Source: JAICWY01 sp964531205
GTDB taxonomy: Bacteria > Vulcanimicrobiota > Vulcanimicrobiia > Vulcanimicrobiales > Vulcanimicrobiaceae
DNA length: 10,260 bases
Direction of reading: 5' to 3'
Assembly (NCBI GenBank): GCA_964531205.1
Contig: CAZHGH010000103.1
Coordinates: 1-10,260 of the forward strand
The notes under the pieces are model-generated. The model made no database searches and was not told the DNA's origin. It saw only the letters and a list, made by a program, of their open reading frames with translations. Below are positions 1-6,085 of the stretch, in pieces. The position numbers and the translations under genes are program-made. Numbering within the stretch: position 1 is the first letter of the stretch; each line of letters opens with the position of its first letter.

Positions 1-879
1 ATCCCACAAAGCCGCATCGCCGATTTGAATGCCGAAGTCAGCCACCAGCGCGCAATGATACGTCGCGCGGTACTTCGCGATCTCCCACGTTCGTGAATCC
101 ACGCCGCCGTATGCGTCAATGAATGCCGCGTGCGCCGATCCCGGCAACATGCTGTGCGCCACCATTAAATCGGCCGCGGGATGTCCGTAATGTACATCGC
201 CCCAATCGATAACGGCGCTGAGCGCGTGTTGGTCGTCGACGAGAACGTGTCGCGCGTACACATCGCCGTGCGCGATAACCCGTGGTTGCACCTCGTCCGG
301 TTTAGGAGCGACCGATGCCATGAAATCGATAAAGGGCTGCGTATTCGTTATCACGCCGGCATCTTCCAGCAAAGCAAATCGCTCTTGCGCTAGCTGGAAG
401 CGGCGCGTGTGATGCAAGCGCCCGATGAGATCGCCGGGAAGACCACGGGCGATTGCGGGCTCCGGATCGATCCTATGGAGTTGACGCAGAAACGAGCCGA
501 GCGACGGCGCGAGTGTTGCGCGTTCTTCATTCGAAAGGCAAACGCTGCATGCGGAAGTTCCCTTTAAACGTTCGTAAGCGGCGAAGAGCCATGGATACTG
601 CTCGTTCGGCGTGCCGACGAACTGCGGCCGCGGGACCGGTGTCGTCAAGTGTGGCGCGACGAGCGGTAGAATTTGCGTTTCGCGTTCTAAAAGCGGTACG
701 GCGATTTCCCTGCGTGGAAACCGGAAGACGTACCGCTCGTTGACAAGAAATGCAGCATTGTCCATGCCCGCGCCAAACGGTCGCAACGTTTCCGGACCGA
801 TTTCCGGAAATTGCGCCGCTATCAGCTCGCGCGCAAGTTCCTCCCCTACATCGATCTCGGGAGCCCAAAACCGCGCCAT
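1..879 (-). CDS. APH-fold small-molecule phosphotransferase, macrolide-kinase-like (3' end cut by window edge)
   Basis: An open frame of 293 codons runs from an ATG at 879 to the left edge without a stop, so the C-terminus is missing. It belongs to the aminoglycoside/macrolide phosphotransferase superfamily (ATP-dependent O-phosphorylation of a small hydroxylated substrate, cytosolic). Visible are an N-lobe with FGAGMDNAAFLV (about residues 34-45) and VFRFPRR, a hinge around PWLFAAYERLKG, the catalytic loop HGDVYARHVLV (H204, D206), and the metal-binding segment VIDWGDVHYGHPAADL (D225, D228). The second His in HGDxxxxH, where aminoglycoside kinases have Asn, is what I recall for the macrolide 2'-kinase-like branch, so it is not a defect. 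The start follows the stop of the preceding gene by one base (TAG-C-ATG), with a weak GAGG 9 nt upstream, which points to coupling. As the last visible gene of a methionine operon it may act on a metabolite rather than a drug. The substrate cannot be read from sequence. Confidence 0.86.
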   Translation of the reverse strand, partial: MARFWAPEIDVGEELARELIAAQFPEIGPETLRPFGAGMDNAAFLVNERYVFRFPRREIAVPLLERETQILPLVAPHLTTPVPRPQFVGTPNEQYPWLFAAYERLKGTSACSVCLSNEERATLAPSLGSFLRQLHRIDPEPAIARGLPGDLIGRLHHTRRFQLAQERFALLEDAGVITNTQPFIDFMASVAPKPDEVQPRVIAHGDVYARHVLVDDQHALSAVIDWGDVHYGHPAADLMVAHSMLPGSAHAAFIDAYGGVDSRTWEIAKYRATYHCALVADFGIQIGDAALWD

Positions 880-880
880 G

Positions 881-1177
881 CTATTCCGCCTCGGGCTCGG
901 GCTCCTCAGGTTTGTCTCTTATGCTGAGGCCTACACCACGATGATACGCTTCGTTTGCGGCCAAGGCCTCAACGATATCGTCCCGCTTCCCGTGTTCGCT
1001 TTGGAGCTTTCGTATGCGCTCACGGCTCTCGCGTAGATCTCTAGCATAGCCTTCGAGAACGGCACCGGGCGTATCGTCGGGCGCATCGGCGGGCCGGTTC
1101 AACCAGGCCTCCATGGCGTTGTAAGCAGCTAGGCCCTGGCGTTGTGCAGCCTGCAATTCGTCTTTGTATATGCTCAT
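881..1177 (-). CDS. Uncharacterised 98-residue acidic-tailed protein
   Basis: I do not recognise this protein. It has 98 residues, no membrane segment and no signal peptide. A mostly helical middle (about residues 40-75, with heptad-like charged runs such as RDLRESRERIRKLQ) could form a short coiled coil. The tail is very acidic and proline-rich (PEEPEPEAE). The ORF is credible because its ATG overlaps the stop of metX in an ATGA arrangement and its TAG lies one base before the ATG of the phosphotransferase, so it fits exactly between two solid genes in the same direction. It has no SD of its own and probably depends on translational coupling to metX. Its role is unknown; a partner or accessory protein of the neighbouring kinase is one possibility. 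Confidence 0.7.
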   Translation of the reverse strand: MSIYKDELQAAQRQGLAAYNAMEAWLNRPADAPDDTPGAVLEGYARDLRESRERIRKLQSEHGKRDDIVEALAANEAYHRGVGLSIRDKPEEPEPEAE

Positions 1178-2181
1178 GGCAGAAGCGCGCGCGAAGAGAT
1201 AATGTCTTCCAAGAGTGCCGCAAGTTTTTGCGGTTCGGCGAGAAACGCGTCGTGGCCGTGCGACGATTCGATCTCGCGATAGGTGCTGCGGTATCCGCGT
1301 TCGGCAAAACGCTTCGCTGCCGCGCGAACGTCTTGCGGAAGAAAGAGCCAGTCGGAGGTGATGCCGATGAAGAGAAGCTCTGGGGACGTGTTGAGTTGTT
1401 CGGTGCCTCGGACGTCGAATGAGTCCATCGCTTCCGTGAGCGCGACGTAGCTTTGCGGATGCATCCGCGCTTCGAAGAGGTCCGCTTGGTGCTCGAGATA
1501 CCCCTCCACGTCGAAGCGGTGCTTGCCTTTGCGATCGGCGCGCCGATCGTGGCGTTGTTTGAACAGCGCATCGCTTTTGTACGAGAGCATTGCGATCTTA
1601 CGCGCAATGCGAATGCCTTGCTCCGGACTGATCGCAATGGCGTCGCGCTGAATCGCGTTGAGCGCAATGCCCATTGCCGATTGATGATCGTGCGAGCCGA
1701 CCATGACGGCATGCCGGACGCGGTCCGGAAAATCGACTGCCCATTGAAGCGCTTGCATTCCACCGAGTGACGCACCAATAACGACATCAAGTGTTTGCAC
1801 GCCAAGTTCGTCGAGCGCACGCGCCTGCGCGGCGACGATGTCTCGTACCGTGACGTGAGGAAAATTCGCAGCTGTTGACGGTCCGGTTGAGCCGTAGCAG
1901 CTACCGAGCGCGTTGATGCCGACGACGTACCAACGCTTCGGATCGAGCACTTTGCCCTCGCCGACAAGCTCGCCCCACCATTCGTGTACGCGGCTGCTGC
2001 CGGTAAGGGCATGCGGAACGAAGACGGCGGGCGAGCCCGGGTCACCGTAGGTGGTGACCCGCAGCTCGACCGCGTCTAACGTGTCGCCATTTACAAACGT
2101 AAATGGGCCGATGTTGATGCTGATGTCCGAGCCCTGCGGGCTCGCCCCTCGACTTCGCTCGGGGTCGTTCGACATGCTCAC
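1174..2181 (-). CDS. metX: Homoserine O-acyltransferase (MetX family)
   Basis: This alpha/beta-hydrolase-fold enzyme transfers an acyl group, usually acetyl from acetyl-CoA, to the hydroxyl of L-homoserine. It activates homoserine for MetY, encoded just upstream. Family marks are HALTGSS (57-63), NALGSCYGSTGP (90-101), the nucleophile elbow GASLGGMQ (S138), and the triad acid and base in TSDWLFLP (D277) and HGHDAFL (H310). At 335 residues it is slightly short for the family. Acetyl and succinyl donors are not reliably separated by eye, so the donor is left open. A GTG at 2181 overlaps the metY stop (GTGA); an ATG at 2175 is an alternative, and neither has a clear SD. The first 20 or so residues precede the conserved GPFTFVNGDTL and are encoded by a palindromic repeat-like stretch, so they are probably not ancestral. 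Confidence 0.94.
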   Translation of the reverse strand: MSMSNDPERSRGASPQGSDISINIGPFTFVNGDTLDAVELRVTTYGDPGSPAVFVPHALTGSSRVHEWWGELVGEGKVLDPKRWYVVGINALGSCYGSTGPSTAANFPHVTVRDIVAAQARALDELGVQTLDVVIGASLGGMQALQWAVDFPDRVRHAVMVGSHDHQSAMGIALNAIQRDAIAISPEQGIRIARKIAMLSYKSDALFKQRHDRRADRKGKHRFDVEGYLEHQADLFEARMHPQSYVALTEAMDSFDVRGTEQLNTSPELLFIGITSDWLFLPQDVRAAAKRFAERGYRSTYREIESSHGHDAFLAEPQKLAALLEDIISSRALLP

Positions 2182-2187
2182 GATGAC
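2128..2187. repeat. Palindromic repeat-like element at the metY/metX junction
   Basis: The stretch holds a 7-bp inverted repeat with a 3-base loop (CGAGCCC TGC GGGCTCG, 2128-2144), then a CCCC...GGGG pair (2145-2148 with 2161-2164) around TCGACTTCGCTC. It then runs into TTCGACATGCTCACGATGAC at 2169-2188. On the minus strand, GTGAGCATGTCGAACGACC followed by CCGAGCGAAGTCGAGGGG resembles the dispersed short palindromic repeats (forms like TGAGCATGTCGAAG and CTGAGCGAAGTCGAAGGG) common between genes in many bacterial genomes. Only one copy is visible here, so calling it a repeat rests on resemblance. It supplies the metX start codon and its first 20 or so codons, and borders the metY stop. Confidence 0.5.
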
Positions 2188-3473
2188 AAAAGTGCCTGCT
2201 CCAGGTCTGCGACGATGTCCGACTCGTCTTCGATACCGATAGAGAGGCGTACTGTTGACTCGTCGATGCCGCTCTCGAGGCGTTCGGTTTCGGAGAGTTG
2301 TTGATGCGTTGTGGTTGCGGGATGGATTACAAGCGACTTCGCGTCGCCGACGTTTGCCAGCAGCGAGAAGAGTCTCAGCGAGTCGATGAAGCGCTTCGCC
2401 GCTTCCGCGCCGCCTTTGATTTGGAAGGTCAGGATCGCGCCGCCTTTGCCGCCGAGATACTGCTGCGCGCGCGGAAACGATGCGTGCGAAGGCAGACCCG
2501 GGTAGGCCACGGATTGAACTTTCGGATGCGTAAGCAGAAACTCGGCTACGATCTGCGCGTTGCGGCTGTGCCGGTCCACCCGCAATCCCAGCGTCTCTAA
2601 GCCTTGCAGCAAAAGCCAGGCGTTGAACGGCGAGAGCGCGGCACCGATATCGCGAAGCAGTTGCACGCGCGCTTTAATAATGTAGGCTAAATTTCCGAAG
2701 ACGTTCGCGTACTGGATGCCGTGATATGACGGATCCGGTTCGGTGAAGTCGGCGAAACGTCCGGACGCTGCCCAATCGAACGTGCCGCCGTCAACGATGA
2801 CACCGCCTATTGCAGTGCCGTGCCCGCCGATAAACTTCGTCGCGGAATGAACGACGACGTCGGCGCCGTACTCGATCGGCCGCACCAAGTATGGCGTTGC
2901 GAGCGTGTTGTCGACGATGAGCGGGATACCGTGCTCGTGCGCGACCTTCGCGACTTCAGCGATGTCGAGCACGTCGATCTTCGGGTTGCCGATCGTTTCG
3001 GCAAAGATTGCCTTGGTGTTCGGCTTGATCGCCTTGCGGATATTTTCGAGGTTGCCGAAATCGACGAGGCTTACCTCGATGCCGAAGCGCGGCAGGGTAT
3101 GTGCGAAGGCGTTATACGTACCGCCGTAAAGTGACGCAGACGAGACGATGTGATCGCCGGCGCGCGCAACGTTCAGCAGTGAATAGACGACGGCCGATTG
3201 TCCGCTGGCGACTGCAAGCGCCGCAACGCCTTTTTCGAGCTGCGCGACGCGTTGCTCGAAGACGTCCGTCGTCGGATTATTGATACGCGTGTAAATGTTG
3301 CCGAATTCTTCGAGCGCGAACAGGCGCGCAGCGTGATCGGCGTTGTCGAATTTATAGGACGTGGTTTGATAGATCGGAACGGCGCGCGACTTTGTCGCGG
3401 GATCGCCGTTGTGGCCGCCGTGAATGGCGACCGTATCAAACCGCGGAGAGCGTTCGGGGACTGTAACCGACAT
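2178..3473 (-). CDS. metY: O-acetylhomoserine sulfhydrylase (aminocarboxypropyltransferase)
   Basis: This PLP-dependent Cys/Met-metabolism enzyme (fold type I) replaces the acyl group of O-acylhomoserine with sulfide to give L-homocysteine in the cytosol. The 431 residues match the usual family length. Seen are RFDTVAIHGGH (11-21), the substrate loop YTRINNPTTD (61-70), the cofactor region ASGQSAVVYSLL, VDNTLATPYL with the ring-binding Asp (D188), and the Schiff-base lysine in HSATKFIGGHGTAIGG (K213). The C-terminal SxGxE-type region reads LSIGIEDESDIVADLEQAL. The frame stays open upstream to 3707, but the ATG at 3473 is chosen because AAAGGAG lies 6 nt before it and the family's N-terminus begins there. 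The gene overlaps the end of hom by 38 bp and its TGA overlaps the GTG of metX. Confidence 0.96.
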   Translation of the reverse strand: MSVTVPERSPRFDTVAIHGGHNGDPATKSRAVPIYQTTSYKFDNADHAARLFALEEFGNIYTRINNPTTDVFEQRVAQLEKGVAALAVASGQSAVVYSLLNVARAGDHIVSSASLYGGTYNAFAHTLPRFGIEVSLVDFGNLENIRKAIKPNTKAIFAETIGNPKIDVLDIAEVAKVAHEHGIPLIVDNTLATPYLVRPIEYGADVVVHSATKFIGGHGTAIGGVIVDGGTFDWAASGRFADFTEPDPSYHGIQYANVFGNLAYIIKARVQLLRDIGAALSPFNAWLLLQGLETLGLRVDRHSRNAQIVAEFLLTHPKVQSVAYPGLPSHASFPRAQQYLGGKGGAILTFQIKGGAEAAKRFIDSLRLFSLLANVGDAKSLVIHPATTTHQQLSETERLESGIDESTVRLSIGIEDESDIVADLEQALLSS

Positions 3474-4521
3474 GAGTTTCTCCTTTAGTGATGGTTGTGA
3501 GAACCGGGTATCCGGCAAATGCCGGAAAGCGTTCAAATGCGGGGACAATTGTGCCGGCAGCGGTGTCGTGCGTTTGCACGCCGCGGATGCCGTGACGCTC
3601 TGCAATTGCGCGCAGCGCCGCGACGACGTCTCCGAGAACCGCAGATGCGGCAGCTTCACGCCCTGCGCCGGCGCCGCTGAAGAGCAGCGGTCCGGCGGAT
3701 GCGCCAACGACGCGCACGATGTTTTCGACGCCGCTCACTTTCGAAAACGGATGTGTGAACGGCACGAGGACCGGACCAACGTCCGCGCTGATGCCGTCAG
3801 CGGTTTTTCGCGCGTACGCGAGGAGTTTCAATTCGTAACCGTGTTGCCGCGCGCGGCGCACTGCGCCCGTCGTTACGCGATCGATGCCGCGATGCGGAAT
3901 GCGGGAGGTAACGATCGGTTCGAGAAAGGCGTGCTGAATGAGAATCGCAAGCTTGTGCGCCGCATCGATGCCTTGCACGTCGTTGCGCGGATCGGCTTCG
4001 GCGTAGCCGGCCTCTTGCGCTTGCGCAAGCGCTTCGGAAAAGGAATTGCCGTCGCGCATCTTGCCCAGGATGAAATTGCACGTGCCGTTGAGGACGCCGC
4101 CGATCTCGAGAATTTCGTCGCCTGCCAAGGCGTGATCGAGCGTCGTGACGATCGGTACGGCGCTCGCGACAGCCGCCTCGTAGCGTAGCGTAACGCCTTT
4201 GGCGGCGGCCAGAGCACGTAGACGCGGCCCTTGGGTCGCGATGGCGTCCTTGTTTGCCGTAACGACATGCTTGCGTTGTTCGATCGCACGTTCGATGCAC
4301 TCAAGCGCGATGTGCGTTCCGCCGATCGTTTCGATGACGAGATCGACTTTGGGATCGTCGATTAATTCGAACGGGTTGCGCTCGCGGCTCGCAATGCCGA
4401 GCAAATTGTACGCGACGCCGCTGCGCCGCTCGATGAAGTCACGCCGGCGATCGAGCAGACCGGCGATTCCGCCGCCGACGGTGCCGCGACCGAGGAGCGC
4501 GATGCCCACGGTTGATTCCAT
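3436..4521 (-). CDS. hom: Homoserine dehydrogenase, short form without ACT domain
   Basis: The enzyme reduces L-aspartate 4-semialdehyde to L-homoserine with NAD(P)H, supplying MetX. The order is a Rossmann domain with GIALLGRGTVGGGIAGLL (6-23), the active-site segment VVTANKDAIATQG (K91), GGVLNGTCNFILGKM (141-155), then the catalytic block EAGYAEADPRNDVQGIDAAHKLAIL (E175, D186, K190 as the expected catalytic residues), and GAGAGREAAASAVLGD (283-298) near the end. At 361 residues it stops where long forms carry a C-terminal ACT domain, so classical allosteric threonine feedback through ACT is absent. The Rossmann domain also looks compact between NLLGIASRERNPF and VDLVIE. AGGAGG lies 7 nt before the ATG. 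It is the first structural gene after the attenuator leader. Confidence 0.95.
   Translation of the reverse strand: MESTVGIALLGRGTVGGGIAGLLDRRRDFIERRSGVAYNLLGIASRERNPFELIDDPKVDLVIETIGGTHIALECIERAIEQRKHVVTANKDAIATQGPRLRALAAAKGVTLRYEAAVASAVPIVTTLDHALAGDEILEIGGVLNGTCNFILGKMRDGNSFSEALAQAQEAGYAEADPRNDVQGIDAAHKLAILIQHAFLEPIVTSRIPHRGIDRVTTGAVRRARQHGYELKLLAYARKTADGISADVGPVLVPFTHPFSKVSGVENIVRVVGASAGPLLFSGAGAGREAAASAVLGDVVAALRAIAERHGIRGVQTHDTAAGTIVPAFERFPAFAGYPVLTTITKGETHVGYSPRTLSAV
3480..3486 (-). promoter_or_regulatory. Ribosome binding site fixing the metY start inside hom
   Basis: On the minus strand AAAGGAG precedes the ATG at 3473 by 6 nt. It lies within the last codons of hom, so metY translation starts before hom translation has ended. 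It argues against any longer metY start in the upstream open frame. Confidence 0.8.
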
Positions 4522-4551
4522 CCTCCAGCCTCCTGTTGCGATGGGAAAGCG

Positions 4552-4590
4552 AAGAATAAAAGAACCCCTCGCTATTTGGCGAGGGGCTCT
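4552..4590 (-). terminator. Intrinsic terminator/attenuator before hom
   Basis: On the minus strand AGAGCCCCTCGC (4590-4579) and GCGAGGGGTTCT (4572-4561) form a 12-bp stem with one G-U pair and the 6-nt loop CAAATA. It is followed at once by TTTATTCTT (4560-4552). It sits 31 bases before the hom ATG and 29 after the leader ORF stop, between promoter and first gene, so it can only make sense as a conditional terminator for the operon; it would also end transcripts arriving from the regulator gene upstream. The plus-strand side has no T-run, so it works in one direction. Confidence 0.85.
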
Positions 4591-4632
4591 GCATATTCGA
4601 TTTTGTTAATCGAGTCTATTTACGCAAAAGCC
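4585..4632 (-). promoter_or_regulatory. Candidate antiterminator pairing
   Basis: The final codons of the leader ORF (minus strand GGCTTTTGC, 4632-4624) can pair with GCAGAGCC (4592-4585), which contains the outer six bases of the 5' terminator arm. This gives eight pairs including one G-U, with a single bulged U. The two structures exclude each other at the base of the terminator stem. A ribosome stalled in the Met/Cys block (codons 8-15) would leave 4632-4624 free; one finishing at the TAA (4622-4620) would cover it. The inner six pairs of the terminator could still form but would be separated from the U-tract. This is inferred by hand pairing with no energy calculation. Confidence 0.42.
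4597..4613 (-). promoter_or_regulatory. Small hairpin between leader ORF and terminator
   Basis: TCGATT and AATCGA form a perfect 6-bp stem with a 5-nt loop, lying 6 bases after the leader stop codon and 6 before the terminator stem. It would fit inside the loop enclosed by the candidate antiterminator and so could help bring its two arms together, or act as an RNA polymerase pause hairpin. The structure is visible; the role is inferred. Confidence 0.35.
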
Positions 4633-4694
4633 GTCCGCGCCGCTTGGATCATCGAGCAGCACATACAGAACATTCGCGAGTTCAGAATCGACAT
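4620..4694 (-). CDS. Met/Cys-rich leader peptide of the hom-metY-metX operon
   Basis: A 24-codon ORF opens with ATG at 4694-4692 and ends with TAA at 4622-4620. Residues 8-15 read MFCMCCSM: three Met and three Cys in eight codons (Cys codons TGT, TGC, TGC). This is far above expectation for a random short frame and is placed exactly between the promoter and the conditional terminator of a methionine operon. The peptide itself is not expected to act; its translation speed at Met and Cys codons would decide terminator formation. There is no SD and almost no 5' UTR, because the -10 box ends 7 nt before the ATG, so initiation would be leaderless. Short Cys-rich leaderless ORFs acting as cysteine attenuators are known in mycobacteria; this would be a Met/Cys analogue in a different operon. 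A chance ORF cannot be excluded without conservation data. Confidence 0.66.
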   Translation of the reverse strand: MSILNSRMFCMCCSMIQAARTAFA

Positions 4695-4701
4695 TGCGGC
4701 A

Positions 4702-4730
4702 AAGATAACACGGGAGTGGGCAAGCGTCAA
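4702..4730 (-). promoter_or_regulatory. Sigma70-type promoter of the methionine operon
   Basis: On the minus strand, TTGACG (4730-4725) and TATCTT (4707-4702) are separated by exactly 17 bp, and TG one base before the -10 gives an extended -10 element. Transcription should start 6-8 nt downstream, near 4694-4696, which is at or within two bases of the leader ORF ATG. The -35 box contains the TGA stop of the upstream regulator gene, so the promoter starts exactly where that coding region ends. Confidence 0.68.
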
Positions 4731-6085
4731 GCCCTGAAGTCGCGTTGCTCGCTTCCTTCCGTAGTCCAGCGGCGGAATCTCGGATCGGCGCGAACCGCGT
4801 CGAATCGCGGGTCGAGTAGAAAAAACGCGCGCTGCGTCTCGTCGTGGAAGTGCACGCGCCGCAAATACTCCAACGCGCGTCCGTACTCGTGGAGAGCAAC
4901 GAATGCGGCCGCGGCGTCGGCGTCATTGCCATTCGATGCACGAAGAATCGCCGTTGCCGTGCCGCGCTCCGCAAAATGCGCATAGGCACCGGCGAGGAGT
5001 ACCGGAGCGTGTAAAGGCACGAGCGTTGAAAGCGCGCGCGTTCTATCGTTCAATTCTTCGTAGGCGAGCCCGAGCAAAACCCGGGTTTCGAAGCGGTGCG
5101 GATCGATCGCCAGCGCTTCGCGTGCGTACGTCACTGCTTCGCTGTAACGATGAGCGAAGTATGCGTCGCGCGCCAGCCAACTCAGAGTAGCAGGCGAAAC
5201 GGGATCGATAGTTGCGGCACGCTCGAGTTCGATCCGCGCTTGTGCGATCATTCCTCGAACGAGCAGTGAGTTGCCGTACCACTCATGCGCGAGCGCGTAA
5301 CCCGCGTTCAAAGCGATCGCTTTCCGGAATTCGGCGTCCGAAGCCGGATAATTGCGGTCAAAGACGCGGAGCGTCATCGCGAGCGACGTATGCGCTTCCG
5401 CGGAACGGGGATCTGCCGTGACTGCGCGTCGCGCAAATGCTTGTGCGAGTGCCGAATACTGCGCGCAGGGTTTGCCGTCGCATTCATAATCGTACAGACC
5501 CATGTAGGCGTCCGACAATCCGGCGTATGCAAGCGCATTGCCGGGTTTCAAGCGCAGGAGCTCGTTAAAGTACGTGACGCTGCGGTGCAGCGCCGGCACG
5601 GTACGAAGGCTCCACGCGTACCGTCCCAATCCGTAGAGCTGTGCTTCGCGGCCTTGCAGCGTGGAGCCGGGGGTCGTCGCAAAGCGCGAGCTGCCGGCGA
5701 AGAAGCACAGGAGCAATGCCGCAGCGATCGCTGCGGTCAAGCGAGGAAGCGACGGCGTTGATGTGGGCTCACTCTTTGGCTCGCAGACGTTTACCGCGTG
5801 CTTGAAGCGGTACCCACGGCGTGGCAGCGTCTCGATCGCGTCGCGCAGTCCGTGTGCGGCGAACGTGCGGCGGAGCACATAAATGTTTTGCGTAAGGTTC
5901 GACTCTTCAACAAAACCGTCCGGCCAGAGTCGATCCATGAGTTCCGATTTGGCCGTGACCTGTCCGGCACGTTCGACAAGCAGGCTGAGCGTGTCCACGA
6001 CTTTTGGTGCCAGCGCCAAAGGCGCTCCGTCCAGCCAAAGCACCGAACGCTCTTCGTCGAGCGTGAATCGATCGAAGCGGTACAT
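4727..6085 (-). CDS. Transmembrane winged-helix/TPR transcription regulator (CadC/ToxR-like architecture)
   Basis: A 452-residue membrane-tethered DNA-binding regulator. Residues 1-97 form an OmpR-type winged helix: YRFDRFTLDEERSVLW, then LAPKVVDTLSLLVERAGQVTAKSELMDRLWPD, the recognition-helix region EESNLTQNIYVLRR, and the wing ETLPRRGYRF. A linker leads to one membrane span at about 115-131 (LTAAIAAALLLCFFAG). The outer part holds several TPR-like helical repeats (about 165-415, e.g. ALAYAGLSDAYMGLY, ALAHEWYGNSLLVRG, FETRVLLGLAYEEL) and ends in LLDPRFDAVRADPRFRRW, typical of this family. The ATG at 6085 is preceded by AAAGGA at 7 nt and starts exactly where the domain starts; the longer open frame to 6298 lies under the divergent gene. 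Such proteins usually sense an envelope or extracytoplasmic signal. The divergent hydrolase gene 42 bp away is the obvious target candidate. Confidence 0.91.
   Translation of the reverse strand: MYRFDRFTLDEERSVLWLDGAPLALAPKVVDTLSLLVERAGQVTAKSELMDRLWPDGFVEESNLTQNIYVLRRTFAAHGLRDAIETLPRRGYRFKHAVNVCEPKSEPTSTPSLPRLTAAIAAALLLCFFAGSSRFATTPGSTLQGREAQLYGLGRYAWSLRTVPALHRSVTYFNELLRLKPGNALAYAGLSDAYMGLYDYECDGKPCAQYSALAQAFARRAVTADPRSAEAHTSLAMTLRVFDRNYPASDAEFRKAIALNAGYALAHEWYGNSLLVRGMIAQARIELERAATIDPVSPATLSWLARDAYFAHRYSEAVTYAREALAIDPHRFETRVLLGLAYEELNDRTRALSTLVPLHAPVLLAGAYAHFAERGTATAILRASNGNDADAAAAFVALHEYGRALEYLRRVHFHDETQRAFFLLDPRFDAVRADPRFRRWTTEGSEQRDFRA

Noticed and set aside
1..879. Calling the kinase an antibiotic-resistance gene
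   Set aside because: The macrolide-kinase-like loop is shared by many uncharacterised kinases, and the methionine-operon setting gives no support for a drug substrate.
1041..2045. 334-codon minus-strand open frame overlapping metX in another frame
   Set aside because: The translation is Ser/Arg/Thr-rich shadow sequence, while the overlapping metX frame has all family motifs.
3474..3707. 78-residue N-terminal extension of metY
   Set aside because: It lies within hom, has no family similarity, and the ATG at 3473 has an ideal SD.
3424..4188. 254-codon plus-strand open frame opposite hom
   Set aside because: It is an antisense shadow of hom, with a low-complexity Arg/Ala/Cys-rich translation, no family resemblance and no SD.
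4522..4726. SAM riboswitch or T-box in the hom leader
   Set aside because: No T-box sequence (TGGNACCGCG-like) and no multi-helix SAM-I/II core is visible. The space between the predicted +1 and the terminator is only about 105 nt and is largely occupied by the short ORF.
4606..4989. 127-codon minus-strand frame across the leader region
   Set aside because: It overlaps the regulator's coding sequence in another frame and its product looks like shadow translation. The short ORF 4620-4694 fits promoter and terminator better.
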